NCBI GenBank assembly: GCA_947456965.1
Contig: CANGTU010000028.1
Coordinates: 1 to 44,628, forward strand
Source of the DNA: Flavobacteriales bacterium
GTDB lineage: Bacteria; Bacteroidota; Bacteroidia; Flavobacteriales_D; Sanyastnellaceae
DNA length: 44,628 bases
Reading direction: 5' to 3'
Position 1 is the first letter of the stretch. Each line of letters begins with the position of its first letter. Made by a program: the position numbers and the translations under genes. Shown in pieces: positions 8,288 through 16,395 of this stretch. A model generated the notes under the pieces. That model made no database searches. It had not been told where the DNA came from and saw nothing but the letters and a program-made list of their open reading frames with translations.

Positions 8288-10453
8288 TTACCGCACCACG
8301 AGGCGGCCTGTGGAGAGGCTTGCTTCCGTTTGAACGCAGAGCACATAGGCACCCGGAGTGATTCCGGTGAGGTGAATATGGTGGCCGTCGCGTTCCGGAT
8401 GAATGATTCGGCCATCCATTCCCACGAGGAATACACCGGTGATTTCATCGGCTGCAAGCGATGCGATGCGCACCCGATCTGTCGCGGGATTCGGAAAGAA
8501 GAGCAGTTCGGGTAAGGAGTTCCATTCCCTCACGCCCACCGTGGCGAGTGCGAGCTGTACGGCCGCGTAGGCATTCACTTTTCCTCGCCCCCAGCGCACA
8601 TGGCCTGATTCATCAATAACTCCGGTGAAGTTGTCGAGCCTGGTCGTATTCATCAGAATGGATTTGACTTGCTGCGGACTGAGCTGCGGATTGGCCTGCA
8701 GCACCAGTGCAGCGATCCCGGCTACGCATGGTGACGACATGGAGGTGCCGGAGAACCGGGCAAATGGATAGTTGCCGCCATCGAATTCAACGGAGGCGAT
8801 TTCAAAGTAGGATGCATTAGTCATGGACGAAACAGAAGAAGCGATGCTCACACCCGGGGCACTGATGTCGGGTTTCATGACCTCATTGATCAGCGGTCCT
8901 ATGCTCGTGAATGAAGCCTGGTTACCTCCTGAGAGGTTACCTCCGTTAGTGAGGTATTCAGGAGCATGCGCGGCCACGGCAATGAGATCGCCGGCACACG
9001 CGGGCTCCGCGATGCTGTACTGCGCGTTGCCTGCCTGTCCGCCAGGCAAGCCGGGATTCATGAATGCCTGTCCCCAGTTGCCCACTCCAGTGGTGAGCTC
9101 TGCCACGTTCCAGTAATGAACAACACCCGATGCAGCTGTCGAACTGAGCACGACCTTATAGCTTCCGCTGAAGCTCTTCACCCGCAACCGCATGTGCGGA
9201 CTTCCGTTCTGCGGATGGGCGGCGTCGGTGATCAGATTAAACTGAATGGTATCATTGTTCACCACCAGCATGGAATCCATCCACGGGGCTTGTGTGCTGC
9301 TGTGGTAATAGGGTGTAGCGGCGAGTTCTGTATTGTTGCCGGAGAGGATGCGCAGAGAGGCTTTGAAATCGCCTCCGGGCTGCCCCCACATGGTTATGCT
9401 CTGCCCCCACATGTTGGTCACAGAGGCCGATCCGAACTGGATGCGGGTATGCAACGTGTCGGATGCGTATTCCTTGCGAATATGGAAGTTGACATCGCCA
9501 TTATTGCCGGCAGAAGAAACGAACACAACGCCCTGATCCGACAGTCCGGAGATGGCCTGCGACAGCAGGGAGGACCCATCGAGAGTGCCCATGTAGTGCA
9601 GACCCCAGCTCATGTTGACGACGAGTCGCATATCCAGTGCATCGGCTTTATCCTTCATCCATTGGAAGGCATCCAGCACTGCACCTTCATCAATGAGGAA
9701 TGTAGCCAGCAGTAAGCCGGAAGCCGGCGCCATGCCCCGGTATCCGATACCGGCTCCTCCACCGGCGGCAATGCCTGCTACGTGTTGACCATGGGTGTGA
9801 AAGCTGTAAATATTGGCGGTATCGCCTTGTGCATTGAGCAGTTCCTGAGGCGTGTCATACTCAGCTCCGTAGCCATAGGCGGGCGGCGCATTACCGATGT
9901 TTTTGTATTGATCCCAGGCGGCCGTGATGCGGGTTTGTTGCATGAGCGTATCATACAGCATGGGATGGGTGTAGTCAAATCCCCAGTCGGTAACTCCAAT
10001 GAGTACACCCGATCCATCGAAGCGCTGAGGAAGCCCGGCGCCTGCAAAAACGCTGTCCACGCGTGTGTCATACCGGGCGCGATCCAGGTGCGGGGAGATT
10101 TTCCTGGGTACTTCAACATAAGCGAATACACTGGCGAGGTTCACGTCAGCTAATCGCTCTACGGGCATCTTGAGGGTGGCCACGGCCCCCACTTGCGCAC
10201 CCTTCAGCACACCAGCCTCAAGCAGTGCTGTCCAATCCGCTGTTGGATGGGTGCGGCCGATGAGGGAGAGGTACCAGGTGCCCTGAATTGAATAGACTGG
10301 CCAAGGAGCCCAGGAGACTGATCCTGGCTTCACATTCTGCTCGAGCAGGGTATGCATGCTGTGAAAAGCCCGACGGGTTTCGGCCGGCATTTCCTGAGAG
10401 TAAGCAGGCATCGCAGCAAGCAGGGATACCCACAGAATGGAAGACTTGAACAT
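8288..10453 (-). CDS. Subtilisin-like S8 serine peptidase with T9SS sorting domain
   Basis: A 721-residue secreted peptidase. It has a signal peptide (MFKSSILWVSLLAAMPAYSQ), an N-terminal region of about 120 residues that may be a propeptide, then a peptidase S8 domain. The catalytic triad is readable: Asp156 in GVTDWGFD, His221 in HGQHVAG and Ser571 in GTSMSSP. The oxyanion Asn is in SSAGNNGD. A long beta insert lies between His and Ser. The last about 70 residues, from FFPNPATDRVRI to the final Arg, are a type A T9SS sorting domain, so the protein is exported through the outer membrane. The start at 10453 is chosen over 10495 because of the signal peptide and the box four bases upstream. 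It is first gene of a unit with the GH92 mannosidase. Confidence 0.92.
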   Translation of the reverse strand: MFKSSILWVSLLAAMPAYSQEMPAETRRAFHSMHTLLEQNVKPGSVSWAPWPVYSIQGTWYLSLIGRTHPTADWTALLEAGVLKGAQVGAVATLKMPVERLADVNLASVFAYVEVPRKISPHLDRARYDTRVDSVFAGAGLPQRFDGSGVLIGVTDWGFDYTHPMLYDTLMQQTRITAAWDQYKNIGNAPPAYGYGAEYDTPQELLNAQGDTANIYSFHTHGQHVAGIAAGGGAGIGYRGMAPASGLLLATFLIDEGAVLDAFQWMKDKADALDMRLVVNMSWGLHYMGTLDGSSLLSQAISGLSDQGVVFVSSAGNNGDVNFHIRKEYASDTLHTRIQFGSASVTNMWGQSITMWGQPGGDFKASLRILSGNNTELAATPYYHSSTQAPWMDSMLVVNNDTIQFNLITDAAHPQNGSPHMRLRVKSFSGSYKVVLSSTAASGVVHYWNVAELTTGVGNWGQAFMNPGLPGGQAGNAQYSIAEPACAGDLIAVAAHAPEYLTNGGNLSGGNQASFTSIGPLINEVMKPDISAPGVSIASSVSSMTNASYFEIASVEFDGGNYPFARFSGTSMSSPCVAGIAALVLQANPQLSPQQVKSILMNTTRLDNFTGVIDESGHVRWGRGKVNAYAAVQLALATVGVREWNSLPELLFFPNPATDRVRIASLAADEITGVFLVGMDGRIIHPERDGHHIHLTGITPGAYVLCVQTEASLSTGRLVVR

Positions 10454-10457
10454 AGCG

Positions 10458-10465
10458 GCAAGGTA
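10458..10465 (-). promoter_or_regulatory. Putative -7 box of the subtilisin-mannosidase unit
   Basis: TACCTTGC on the minus strand. The TAnnTT core is intact and it ends four bases before the ATG at 10453; the last two bases deviate from the consensus. Confidence 0.35.
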
Positions 10466-10605
10466 ATGCAATCCGCTCCGTACAGCCGCGCACACAGACC
10501 ATCGGTGCCTCGATCAGACCCCGAGGGAAGAATCCTCCCGGGGGTGTTAACAAATGGCGGGGGAGTGACTAACGCAGGGCCGCTGATTCGTCGCTTCTTT
10601 ACAAC

Positions 10606-10902
10606 GTGAAGAAGAAACTGGTCCACTTCATCAGGAACAAGTACGCACTGGCGACGGTGATCTTTGTATTCTGGATCATGTTTGTCAATGATATTGACGT
10701 CTTTTACATGATCCGTTCACGGCTGGAGTTGCGGGCTCTCACCGAGGAGGTGGAGGCGATGAAGCGGAAGAATATCGAGGCCCGGCAGTCGCTTCATGAT
10801 CTCTCAACCAATCTGGCCACCCTCGAGAGGTTTGCCCGCGAGCGTTACTATATGAAGCGCGATAACGAAGAGGTTTTCGTGTTCAAGGAGCGCAGCGAAT
10901 GA
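10606..10902 (+). CDS. Septum formation initiator, FtsB/DivIC family
   Basis: A 98-residue bitopic inner-membrane protein. A short basic N-terminus is followed by one transmembrane helix (about residues 13-30, ALATVIFVFWIMFVND), then a periplasmic coiled coil (about 38-80), ending in the RFARERYYMKRDNEEVFVF segment typical of DivIC/FtsB. Members bridge FtsL and FtsQ in the divisome and help activate septal peptidoglycan synthesis. The start is GTG. The stop overlaps the ATG of the mutS2-like gene as ATGA, so the two are translationally coupled. The 152 bases upstream separate it from the divergent subtilisin gene; I saw no clear -7 box at the usual distance. Confidence 0.85.
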   Translation: MKKKLVHFIRNKYALATVIFVFWIMFVNDIDVFYMIRSRLELRALTEEVEAMKRKNIEARQSLHDLSTNLATLERFARERYYMKRDNEEVFVFKERSE

Positions 10903-13001
10903 TCCGTCCGGACGAGCAGACAGTGCGCGATCTGGGATTTGATCAGGTGCGCGAATGGCTGGCTGGTTATGCGGTTCAACCCACCGCTCGGGGTGAATTG
11001 CTAGCTCTTTTGCCTGTGTCCGGCCCTCGGGAACTTACCGCTGCACTCGCCCTGCTTTCTGAATGGATGCTGATCAGGCGCTCTGGGGCTGTTTTTCCTG
11101 CCATTGATTTCGAAGAACTCAGCGCAGAGATCACGATGCTTGAAGTGCGCGATGGCGTGCTTGCGGAGGAGGGATTCGAACGTATCCACCGGGCGTCTTT
11201 TCTGGTGAATGAATTACTGCGCGCGCTCAGTGAAACCGGTGATGGTTTTCCTCGTCTCTCCGAACTCTTCAGTGAGGTGTTTGTAACGGATGAAATCATC
11301 GGTTCTGTTGAGGCCGTATTTAATCCCCAATGGCATGTCAGGGATGAGGCGTCTCCCGCTCTCAAAACGATCCGTGAACAGATCGCTGAAGTGCGCCGTC
11401 AGATCAGCCGGAATTTCCAGAAGGTGATGCGCGACCTCACCTCGCGGGGCTTCCTGGCGGATACGGGCGAGGCCTACCTGAATAACAGGCGGGTGCTGGC
11501 CGTGTACAGTACCCACAAGCGAAAGGTGCCCGGACTGGTCATTGGCAGCAGCAATACGGGTGCGCTGACCTACATCGAGCCGGAAGTGAATATTCAGCTC
11601 AACTTCGAACTGGAAGCGCTGCATGATGATGAGCGCAATGAGATCCGGCGTATTCTCCGTCAGCTCACGCGTGAGATTCGCACTCATCGTACACTGGTTG
11701 AGGGTTATCAGCGGGTGCTGGTGCGTATGGATTACCTGCAGGCCTGCACGCGGCTGGCTATCGAGCTGGAGGCATCTGTTCCTGCTCTGGCTTCAGAGCC
11801 GCTTATCCGGATGAAGAGGGCCTACCACCCTATTTTGTGGATCAATAATAAAAGGTCCGGAAGAAACACCTTTCCCCAGGATATTTCGATGGATAAGTTC
11901 AGCCGTATGCTGGTCATCAGCGGACCTAATGCAGGCGGTAAAAGCATCACACTAAAGACCATCGGGCTGCTTCAGCTGATGTTCCAGAGTGGTCTTGCTG
12001 TTCCGGCTGAGGAAGGGGCTGAGCTCGGTATGTTTGAGTCGATCCTGACTGATATTGGAGATAACCAGAGCATCGAGAATCAGCTGAGCACATACAGCTA
12101 CCGGCTCAGGAGAATGAAGTATTTTCTCGATGTGGCCAACCGGCGAAGCCTCGTATTGCTCGATGAGTTCGGAACAGGGTCGGACCCTGATCTGGGTGGG
12201 GCGCTCGCGGAGGTGTTCTTCGAGGAGCTGTATAACAGAAAGAGCTTTGGGGTAATCACCACGCACTACAGCAATATCAAGCTCAAAGCCGCACAGTTGC
12301 GCAATGCAGTGAACGGATGCATGCTGTTCAATACGGAAACACTGGAGCCCATGTACAGGCTCAGTCTCGGTCAGCCCGGTTCTTCCTTCACCTTCGAGGT
12401 GGCAGAGATGAATGGCATTCCCACCGCCCTGATTGAAGAGGCGCGCACACGGATGTCGGAGCAAAAGGTGCAGATGGATAAGCTGCTGTCCTCCCTGCAA
12501 TCAGAGAAGACCCGCTTCGAAAAGCTCTCTGATGAGGCGCGTAAGGCTGGTGAAGAGGCGAGCCGGGCGATTCAGGACTTCGAAAAGAAGAAGGACAGGT
12601 ATGAGGAAAAACTCAGCAGGCAGTCGGATACCATTGAGCGCAACAACAAGTACCTGAACCACGGCCGCAGGATGGTTCAGTTCATTGATGGATGGAATCT
12701 CCGCGCGAAAAACAAGGAGTTGCTGGAAGAGATCCGAAAGTATGTTGTAGTGGAAAAAACAAAGATCGATGAGGAACGTCGTGAGAAAGCTTTGCGAAAG
12801 AAGGTGGTGCAGAAGAGAGAAGAGAAAGAGGACCAGCAGCTTCGGCGCGAAAGGATCAGGGTGGGAAGCCTGGTGCGTCTCACGGGCACGAAGCAAACGG
12901 GCACAGTGCTCGAGCTGGAAGGGGAAGAGGTCGTAGTGGCTTTCGGAGTATTCCGCACGCGCACAGGAATAGACAGGTTGGAGTTTATCCGCGAGGGATA
13001 A
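10899..13001 (+). CDS. mutS2: MutS2-like ATPase lacking the Smr nuclease domain
   Basis: A 700-residue MutS-family ATPase. The N-terminal half is the MutS core and clamp. The ATPase carries Walker A GPNAGGKS (342-349), LSTYSYRL, Walker B LVLLDEFGTGSD (Asp422-Glu423) and the TTHYSNIK switch. A long charged coiled coil follows (about 510-640), then a small KOW-like beta domain (VGSLVRLTGTKQTGTV) to the end. Classical MutS2 is about 780 residues and ends in a Smr endonuclease domain; here that domain is absent, as I recall for several Bacteroidota homologues. Known MutS2 roles are suppression of recombination and rescue of collided ribosomes; which applies here is unclear. It converges on the CCA-adding gene with 13 bases between the stops. 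Confidence 0.88.
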   Translation: MIRPDEQTVRDLGFDQVREWLAGYAVQPTARGELLALLPVSGPRELTAALALLSEWMLIRRSGAVFPAIDFEELSAEITMLEVRDGVLAEEGFERIHRASFLVNELLRALSETGDGFPRLSELFSEVFVTDEIIGSVEAVFNPQWHVRDEASPALKTIREQIAEVRRQISRNFQKVMRDLTSRGFLADTGEAYLNNRRVLAVYSTHKRKVPGLVIGSSNTGALTYIEPEVNIQLNFELEALHDDERNEIRRILRQLTREIRTHRTLVEGYQRVLVRMDYLQACTRLAIELEASVPALASEPLIRMKRAYHPILWINNKRSGRNTFPQDISMDKFSRMLVISGPNAGGKSITLKTIGLLQLMFQSGLAVPAEEGAELGMFESILTDIGDNQSIENQLSTYSYRLRRMKYFLDVANRRSLVLLDEFGTGSDPDLGGALAEVFFEELYNRKSFGVITTHYSNIKLKAAQLRNAVNGCMLFNTETLEPMYRLSLGQPGSSFTFEVAEMNGIPTALIEEARTRMSEQKVQMDKLLSSLQSEKTRFEKLSDEARKAGEEASRAIQDFEKKKDRYEEKLSRQSDTIERNNKYLNHGRRMVQFIDGWNLRAKNKELLEEIRKYVVVEKTKIDEERREKALRKKVVQKREEKEDQQLRRERIRVGSLVRLTGTKQTGTVLELEGEEVVVAFGVFRTRTGIDRLEFIREG

Positions 13002-13014
13002 AAGCAACGAAGGG

Positions 13015-14427
13015 TCACTTGGCCGCCGCAAGACCGATGCGCGCTCCCTCGTTCAGCATAAAACGAAAGGCCTCATCATAATCATTCCGGATGATCCCGT
13101 CAAGGATGGCGTCCTTGATGGCGTTCTTGATCAGTCCGACCTCCCGTCCGGGGGCAATTCCGAAGGTGGCCATGATGAGCTCACCGCTCACCGGTGGCTG
13201 GAAGTTGCGGATGTGATCCTTGGTCTCGACCTCTACAAGTTTGCGCCGCACCTCTTCATAGTTCTTCAGGTAGCGCCTGACCTTAGTTTCGTTCTTACTC
13301 GTGATATCTGCCTGGCAGAGCAACATGAGGTCGTCAATATCATCTCCGGCCTCAAACAGCAACCGGCGGATGGCGGAGTCTGTGATTTCTTCCTTGGTGA
13401 GCGCGATGGGTCGGAGATGCAGGAGAACCATCTTCTGCACATACTTCATCTGGTGGTCGAGCGGCAGCTTGAGACGGGAGAAGATGCGCGGCACCATGCG
13501 CGCGCCGAGATCTTCATGCCCGTGGAAGGTCCACCCGATCCCCTCCTCGAAACGCTTCGTAGGTGGCTTCGCAATATCATGCAGGATGGCCGACCACCGG
13601 AGCCACAGGTTCTCGGTATGGACACTGAGGTTATCCAGCACCTGAAGGGTGTGGTAAAAATTATCCTTGTGTGCAATGCCATTCATCCGCTCGATGCCAT
13701 GCAGCCGGGCCATTTCCGGAAAGAACTGATGAAGCAGGCCTGTTTCAAACAGCATACGAAAGCCCCTGGATGGTTTTTTGGAGAGAATGATCTTGTTGAG
13801 TTCGGTGGAAATGCGCTCCATGCTCACGATGCTGATTCGATCGGCACACCGGCTGATGGCCCGGTAGCTCTCTTCTTCGATGTCAAATCCGAGCTGACTG
13901 GCGAAGCGGATCGCACGCATCATGCGAAGGGGATCATCATCATAGGTTACCAGTGGATCGAGGGGTGTGCGGATGATTCCAGCATCCAGATCTGCCATAC
14001 CGTGAAACGGATCGATCAGCTCGCCAAACGTGGTGGACTGGAGCGAGATGGCCATGGCATTGATGGTGAAGTCACGCCGGTTCTGGTCATCTTCGAGGGT
14101 TCCGGGAATGACCTCTGGCTTGCGGCTCTCGCGGCGGTATGATTCCTTGCGTGCGCCCACAAACTCGAGGTCGTAATGGCGGTAAATAACTTGTGCCGTG
14201 CCGAAGTTCTTGTGCACGCTGATCTTGCGGGTGCCCAGTCGCTCCGCCACACGCTCGGCGAGCTGCACACCATCACCGGTGGTTACGAAGTCGAAGTCCT
14301 TGTTGGGACGCTTCATCAGAATGTCGCGCACCATGCCGCCAATGGCATAGACCTCCACGCCGAGTTCTTCTGCTGCCTGACCGATTTCCCGGAACAGTTT
14401 TTTGTCAATGTGTGCGGAGAGATTCAC
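13015..14427 (-). CDS. cca: CCA tRNA nucleotidyltransferase with HD domain
   Basis: A 470-residue class II nucleotidyltransferase that should build or repair the 3'-CCA end of tRNAs; poly(A) polymerase I is the alternative reading. Visible marks are GGMVRD (residues 30-35), the catalytic DFDFV (44-48), the RRDFTINAMA motif, ERISTELNKI, and an HD phosphohydrolase domain in the C-terminal half (ILHDIAKP, FHGHEDLGA). The frame is open up to a TTG at 14451, but that codon lies inside a perfect TACCTTTG -7 box (14449-14456). I therefore place the start at the GTG at 14427, which begins MNLSAHIDKK, as in relatives that start shortly before this helix. Confidence 0.9.
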   Translation of the reverse strand: MNLSAHIDKKLFREIGQAAEELGVEVYAIGGMVRDILMKRPNKDFDFVTTGDGVQLAERVAERLGTRKISVHKNFGTAQVIYRHYDLEFVGARKESYRRESRKPEVIPGTLEDDQNRRDFTINAMAISLQSTTFGELIDPFHGMADLDAGIIRTPLDPLVTYDDDPLRMMRAIRFASQLGFDIEEESYRAISRCADRISIVSMERISTELNKIILSKKPSRGFRMLFETGLLHQFFPEMARLHGIERMNGIAHKDNFYHTLQVLDNLSVHTENLWLRWSAILHDIAKPPTKRFEEGIGWTFHGHEDLGARMVPRIFSRLKLPLDHQMKYVQKMVLLHLRPIALTKEEITDSAIRRLLFEAGDDIDDLMLLCQADITSKNETKVRRYLKNYEEVRRKLVEVETKDHIRNFQPPVSGELIMATFGIAPGREVGLIKNAIKDAILDGIIRNDYDEAFRFMLNEGARIGLAAAK

Positions 14428-14448
14428 GCGTACCTGAAAAAGCGGGCG

Positions 14449-14456
14449 CAAAGGTA
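14449..14456 (-). promoter_or_regulatory. -7 box of the cca gene
   Basis: TACCTTTG on the minus strand, a perfect TAnnTTTG match, 21 bases before the GTG start at 14427. It overlaps the TTG that would otherwise be the longest start and so rules that start out. Confidence 0.55.
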
Positions 14457-14459
14457 ACC

Positions 14460-14743
14460 TCAGCTCCGGGCTTCGACGGGTGTGAGCCAGGGAGTATTGT
14501 GAAAATAGCGGATGTGCCAGTCCTGTCCGTGTTGCTCCAGCACGAGTGTAATCGGGGATTCGGGTGTTTGGACCTCATGATGGCGCGCATTGTCCCTGAC
14601 TGATCGGATGATCACAGCGTAGCATGTGCACACCGCATCGGATGCACTGGCCGGGCCGGCTAAAGGTGGTGGACTGCTGGTAGCTGTTCTTCCTGTTACA
14701 GTCCGTTTCCGAGTCGAGCTAAGGCGGGCTTCACCAGTTCAAC
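14460..14743 (-). pseudogene. Possible decayed NTF2/SnoaL-like gene fragment
   Basis: This stretch between the phosphatase stop and the cca promoter holds no complete gene. One minus-strand frame is open for about 94 codons and ends at a TGA (14460-14462). Its last 30 residues (PITLVLEQHGQDWHIRYF then HNTPW) look like the final strands of an NTF2/SnoaL-like domain. The frame has no ATG: the only likely starts are GTGs giving under 60 residues, and the upstream part does not look like protein. I read it as a truncated remnant, or a gene with a frameshift or assembly error. The alternative is a chance open frame. Confidence 0.3.
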
Positions 14744-14785
14744 CCGGTCAGGGGCATGCTAGCGATGTGGTGATTATTGCATGGG

Positions 14786-16306
14786 TCAGTTCTTCCTTAC
14801 TCCCGGACTGTCTTTTCGGATGGAATACTGCATGCCGGGTCTGAGGCGGTCATCCGGTTTCGCAATATCCCGCATAAAATGCCAGGTTGCTGATACTTCT
14901 TCCGGGCTGATATCCAGCACGAGATATCCATGGTGGATGACGTTGACAGCGCGCACCTGCGGATTCCTCCCCCAACGGGTAAAGCGCCTTCGTCCTTCCG
15001 CAGCGATCCATCTGGGTACGTATTCGTCATAGTTGGCTGAGGTGATGCTGGGCGTGGTGAACTCGGCTCCTATGCAGGACCGGCATGCGCGATCCCATTC
15101 TGATGGATTGCGCAGGAGGTCCATGGACCACGAAGTGTGGGAGTCGCCGCTTACCACCACGATGTTTCGCTCGGGCAGCGTCTCGAGGATATCAAAGAGC
15201 CGGTTGCGCTCCGCGGGATAACCGTCCCACATGTCCATGAATTTCGGATTGCGCCGAATAACCCTGCTGGCGTCCACACTGGATAAGATAACCTGGTTGC
15301 CAATGATTCTCCAGGCGACTGCGCTGGCCTGCATGCCCTGCCTGAGCCAGGCGAGCTGGGCTGACCCGAGCATGTGGCGGCTCGTATCGGTGAATGTGGG
15401 ATCCTGTGAGGATGAGGCCTGTGGTGACCGGGCTTCCTGGCGCTCATCGAGCATCCAGAGCTCGGCGAGCTTTCCGAAGCGAAAGGAGCGGTAAAGGGGC
15501 CCATCAGCAGGCCTGCGCACAGGCATCCAGGTGTAATATGCCCGGCGGGCCGCCTCCCGGCGAGTGTTCCAGTCGCCTTCCTGATCGGGCTGATGATTCT
15601 GAGCGCCCTGCACATGGCTGTCGTTGGCAAACTCATGATCATCCCATACGGCAATGAATGGAAAGCGGGCATGGGCATCCTGCAGATCGGGATCGAGCCG
15701 GTACTGCCGGTAACGGGTCATATAGTCATTTTCCGTAACGATCTCGTGGGTGGGCTGATGCACTCGCCCGGTGGAGGCGTTGCCATAAGATCCTGCCCGG
15801 AATTCGTAGATGTAGTCCCCGAGATGGAGCACCGCATCAATATCGCTGCGCCGTGCCAGATGAGCATAAGCATTGTAGAAGCCGGCCTCGTAGTTCTGGC
15901 AACTCACCACGGCGAGACGAAGCTGTGTGGCTTCATCACCGGGCGCTGTGCGGGTGCGCCCCACACGCGAAGTTTTGTCCTGCCACCGGAACCGATAGTA
16001 ATAGGTGGTGGCGGGCTGCAGCCCGGCTGCATCAACGAGTATGCGGCCCCCCTGCTCCCGTGGCTGCACGGTCACATCGCCTCGGATGACCTGCTGCGCA
16101 AAAAGACTGTCCGTGGATACCTCCCACTTTACATGATACTCCGCTTCCCGGTCGGGCGTGAAATAGGTCCACAGCAGCACACGGTCGGGAAGGGGATCGC
16201 CCGAGGCCACACCGTATCGGAAGGTGCTATCGGGGTATGATTCCTGCCCCGGTGAAGCGATGCAGGGGAACAGGAGAAGCAGTGCAGACAGAATGCGATG
16301 TTGCAT
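14786..16306 (-). CDS. PhoD-type alkaline phosphatase / phosphodiesterase
   Basis: A 506-residue secreted metallophosphatase. The signal peptide (to about residue 20) is followed by an N-terminal Fn3-like PhoD domain (about 25-125) with the typical YGVASGDPLPDRVLLWT opening. The metallophosphatase core follows: VVSCQNYEAGFYNAYAHL, HLGDYIYE (161-168), WDDHEFANDS (221-230) and VVSGDSHTS with the late metal ligands. Members hydrolyse phosphomonoesters or diesters and help obtain phosphate. No Pho-box was recognised. The N-terminus looks like a Sec rather than a Tat signal, since no twin arginine is present. It diverges from the M1 peptidase gene; a TAACTTCG box ends four bases before its ATG. 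Confidence 0.88.
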   Translation of the reverse strand: MQHRILSALLLLFPCIASPGQESYPDSTFRYGVASGDPLPDRVLLWTYFTPDREAEYHVKWEVSTDSLFAQQVIRGDVTVQPREQGGRILVDAAGLQPATTYYYRFRWQDKTSRVGRTRTAPGDEATQLRLAVVSCQNYEAGFYNAYAHLARRSDIDAVLHLGDYIYEFRAGSYGNASTGRVHQPTHEIVTENDYMTRYRQYRLDPDLQDAHARFPFIAVWDDHEFANDSHVQGAQNHQPDQEGDWNTRREAARRAYYTWMPVRRPADGPLYRSFRFGKLAELWMLDERQEARSPQASSSQDPTFTDTSRHMLGSAQLAWLRQGMQASAVAWRIIGNQVILSSVDASRVIRRNPKFMDMWDGYPAERNRLFDILETLPERNIVVVSGDSHTSWSMDLLRNPSEWDRACRSCIGAEFTTPSITSANYDEYVPRWIAAEGRRRFTRWGRNPQVRAVNVIHHGYLVLDISPEEVSATWHFMRDIAKPDDRLRPGMQYSIRKDSPGVRKN

Positions 16307-16310
16307 GGGG

Positions 16311-16318
16311 CGAAGTTA
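16311..16318 (-). promoter_or_regulatory. Putative -7 box of the PhoD-type phosphatase gene
   Basis: TAACTTCG on the minus strand, one mismatch to TAnnTTTG, ending four bases before the ATG at 16306. Confidence 0.45.
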
Positions 16319-16383
16319 GGTGGGTATGCATTGCGCTTATGTTGATCAGAGGTAATCGTTGGATGAAGAAGCCCGAAGCGAAT

Positions 16384-16391
16384 TATCTTCC
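16384..16391 (+). promoter_or_regulatory. Putative -7 box of the M1 peptidase gene
   Basis: TATCTTCC, with an intact TAnnTT core, ending four bases before the ATG at 16396. The spacing supports 16396 over the upstream in-frame ATG at 16237, which lies inside the divergent gene. Confidence 0.35.
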
Positions 16392-16395
16392 CGGC

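Noticed and set aside
13213-14142. A 309-codon plus-strand open frame
   Set aside because: It is antisense to cca, whose motifs are intact; no recognisable protein features.
14626-14844. A 72-codon plus-strand frame after the phosphatase
   Set aside because: It runs into the antisense of the phosphatase 3' end and encodes nothing recognisable; the minus-strand remnant reads more protein-like.
15593-16240. A 215-codon plus-strand open frame
   Set aside because: It is antisense to the PhoD-type phosphatase and has no domain signature.
16237-16395. Longer start for the M1 peptidase
   Set aside because: It overlaps the divergent phosphatase gene, removes the N-terminal position of the signal peptide, and precedes the box at 16384-16391.
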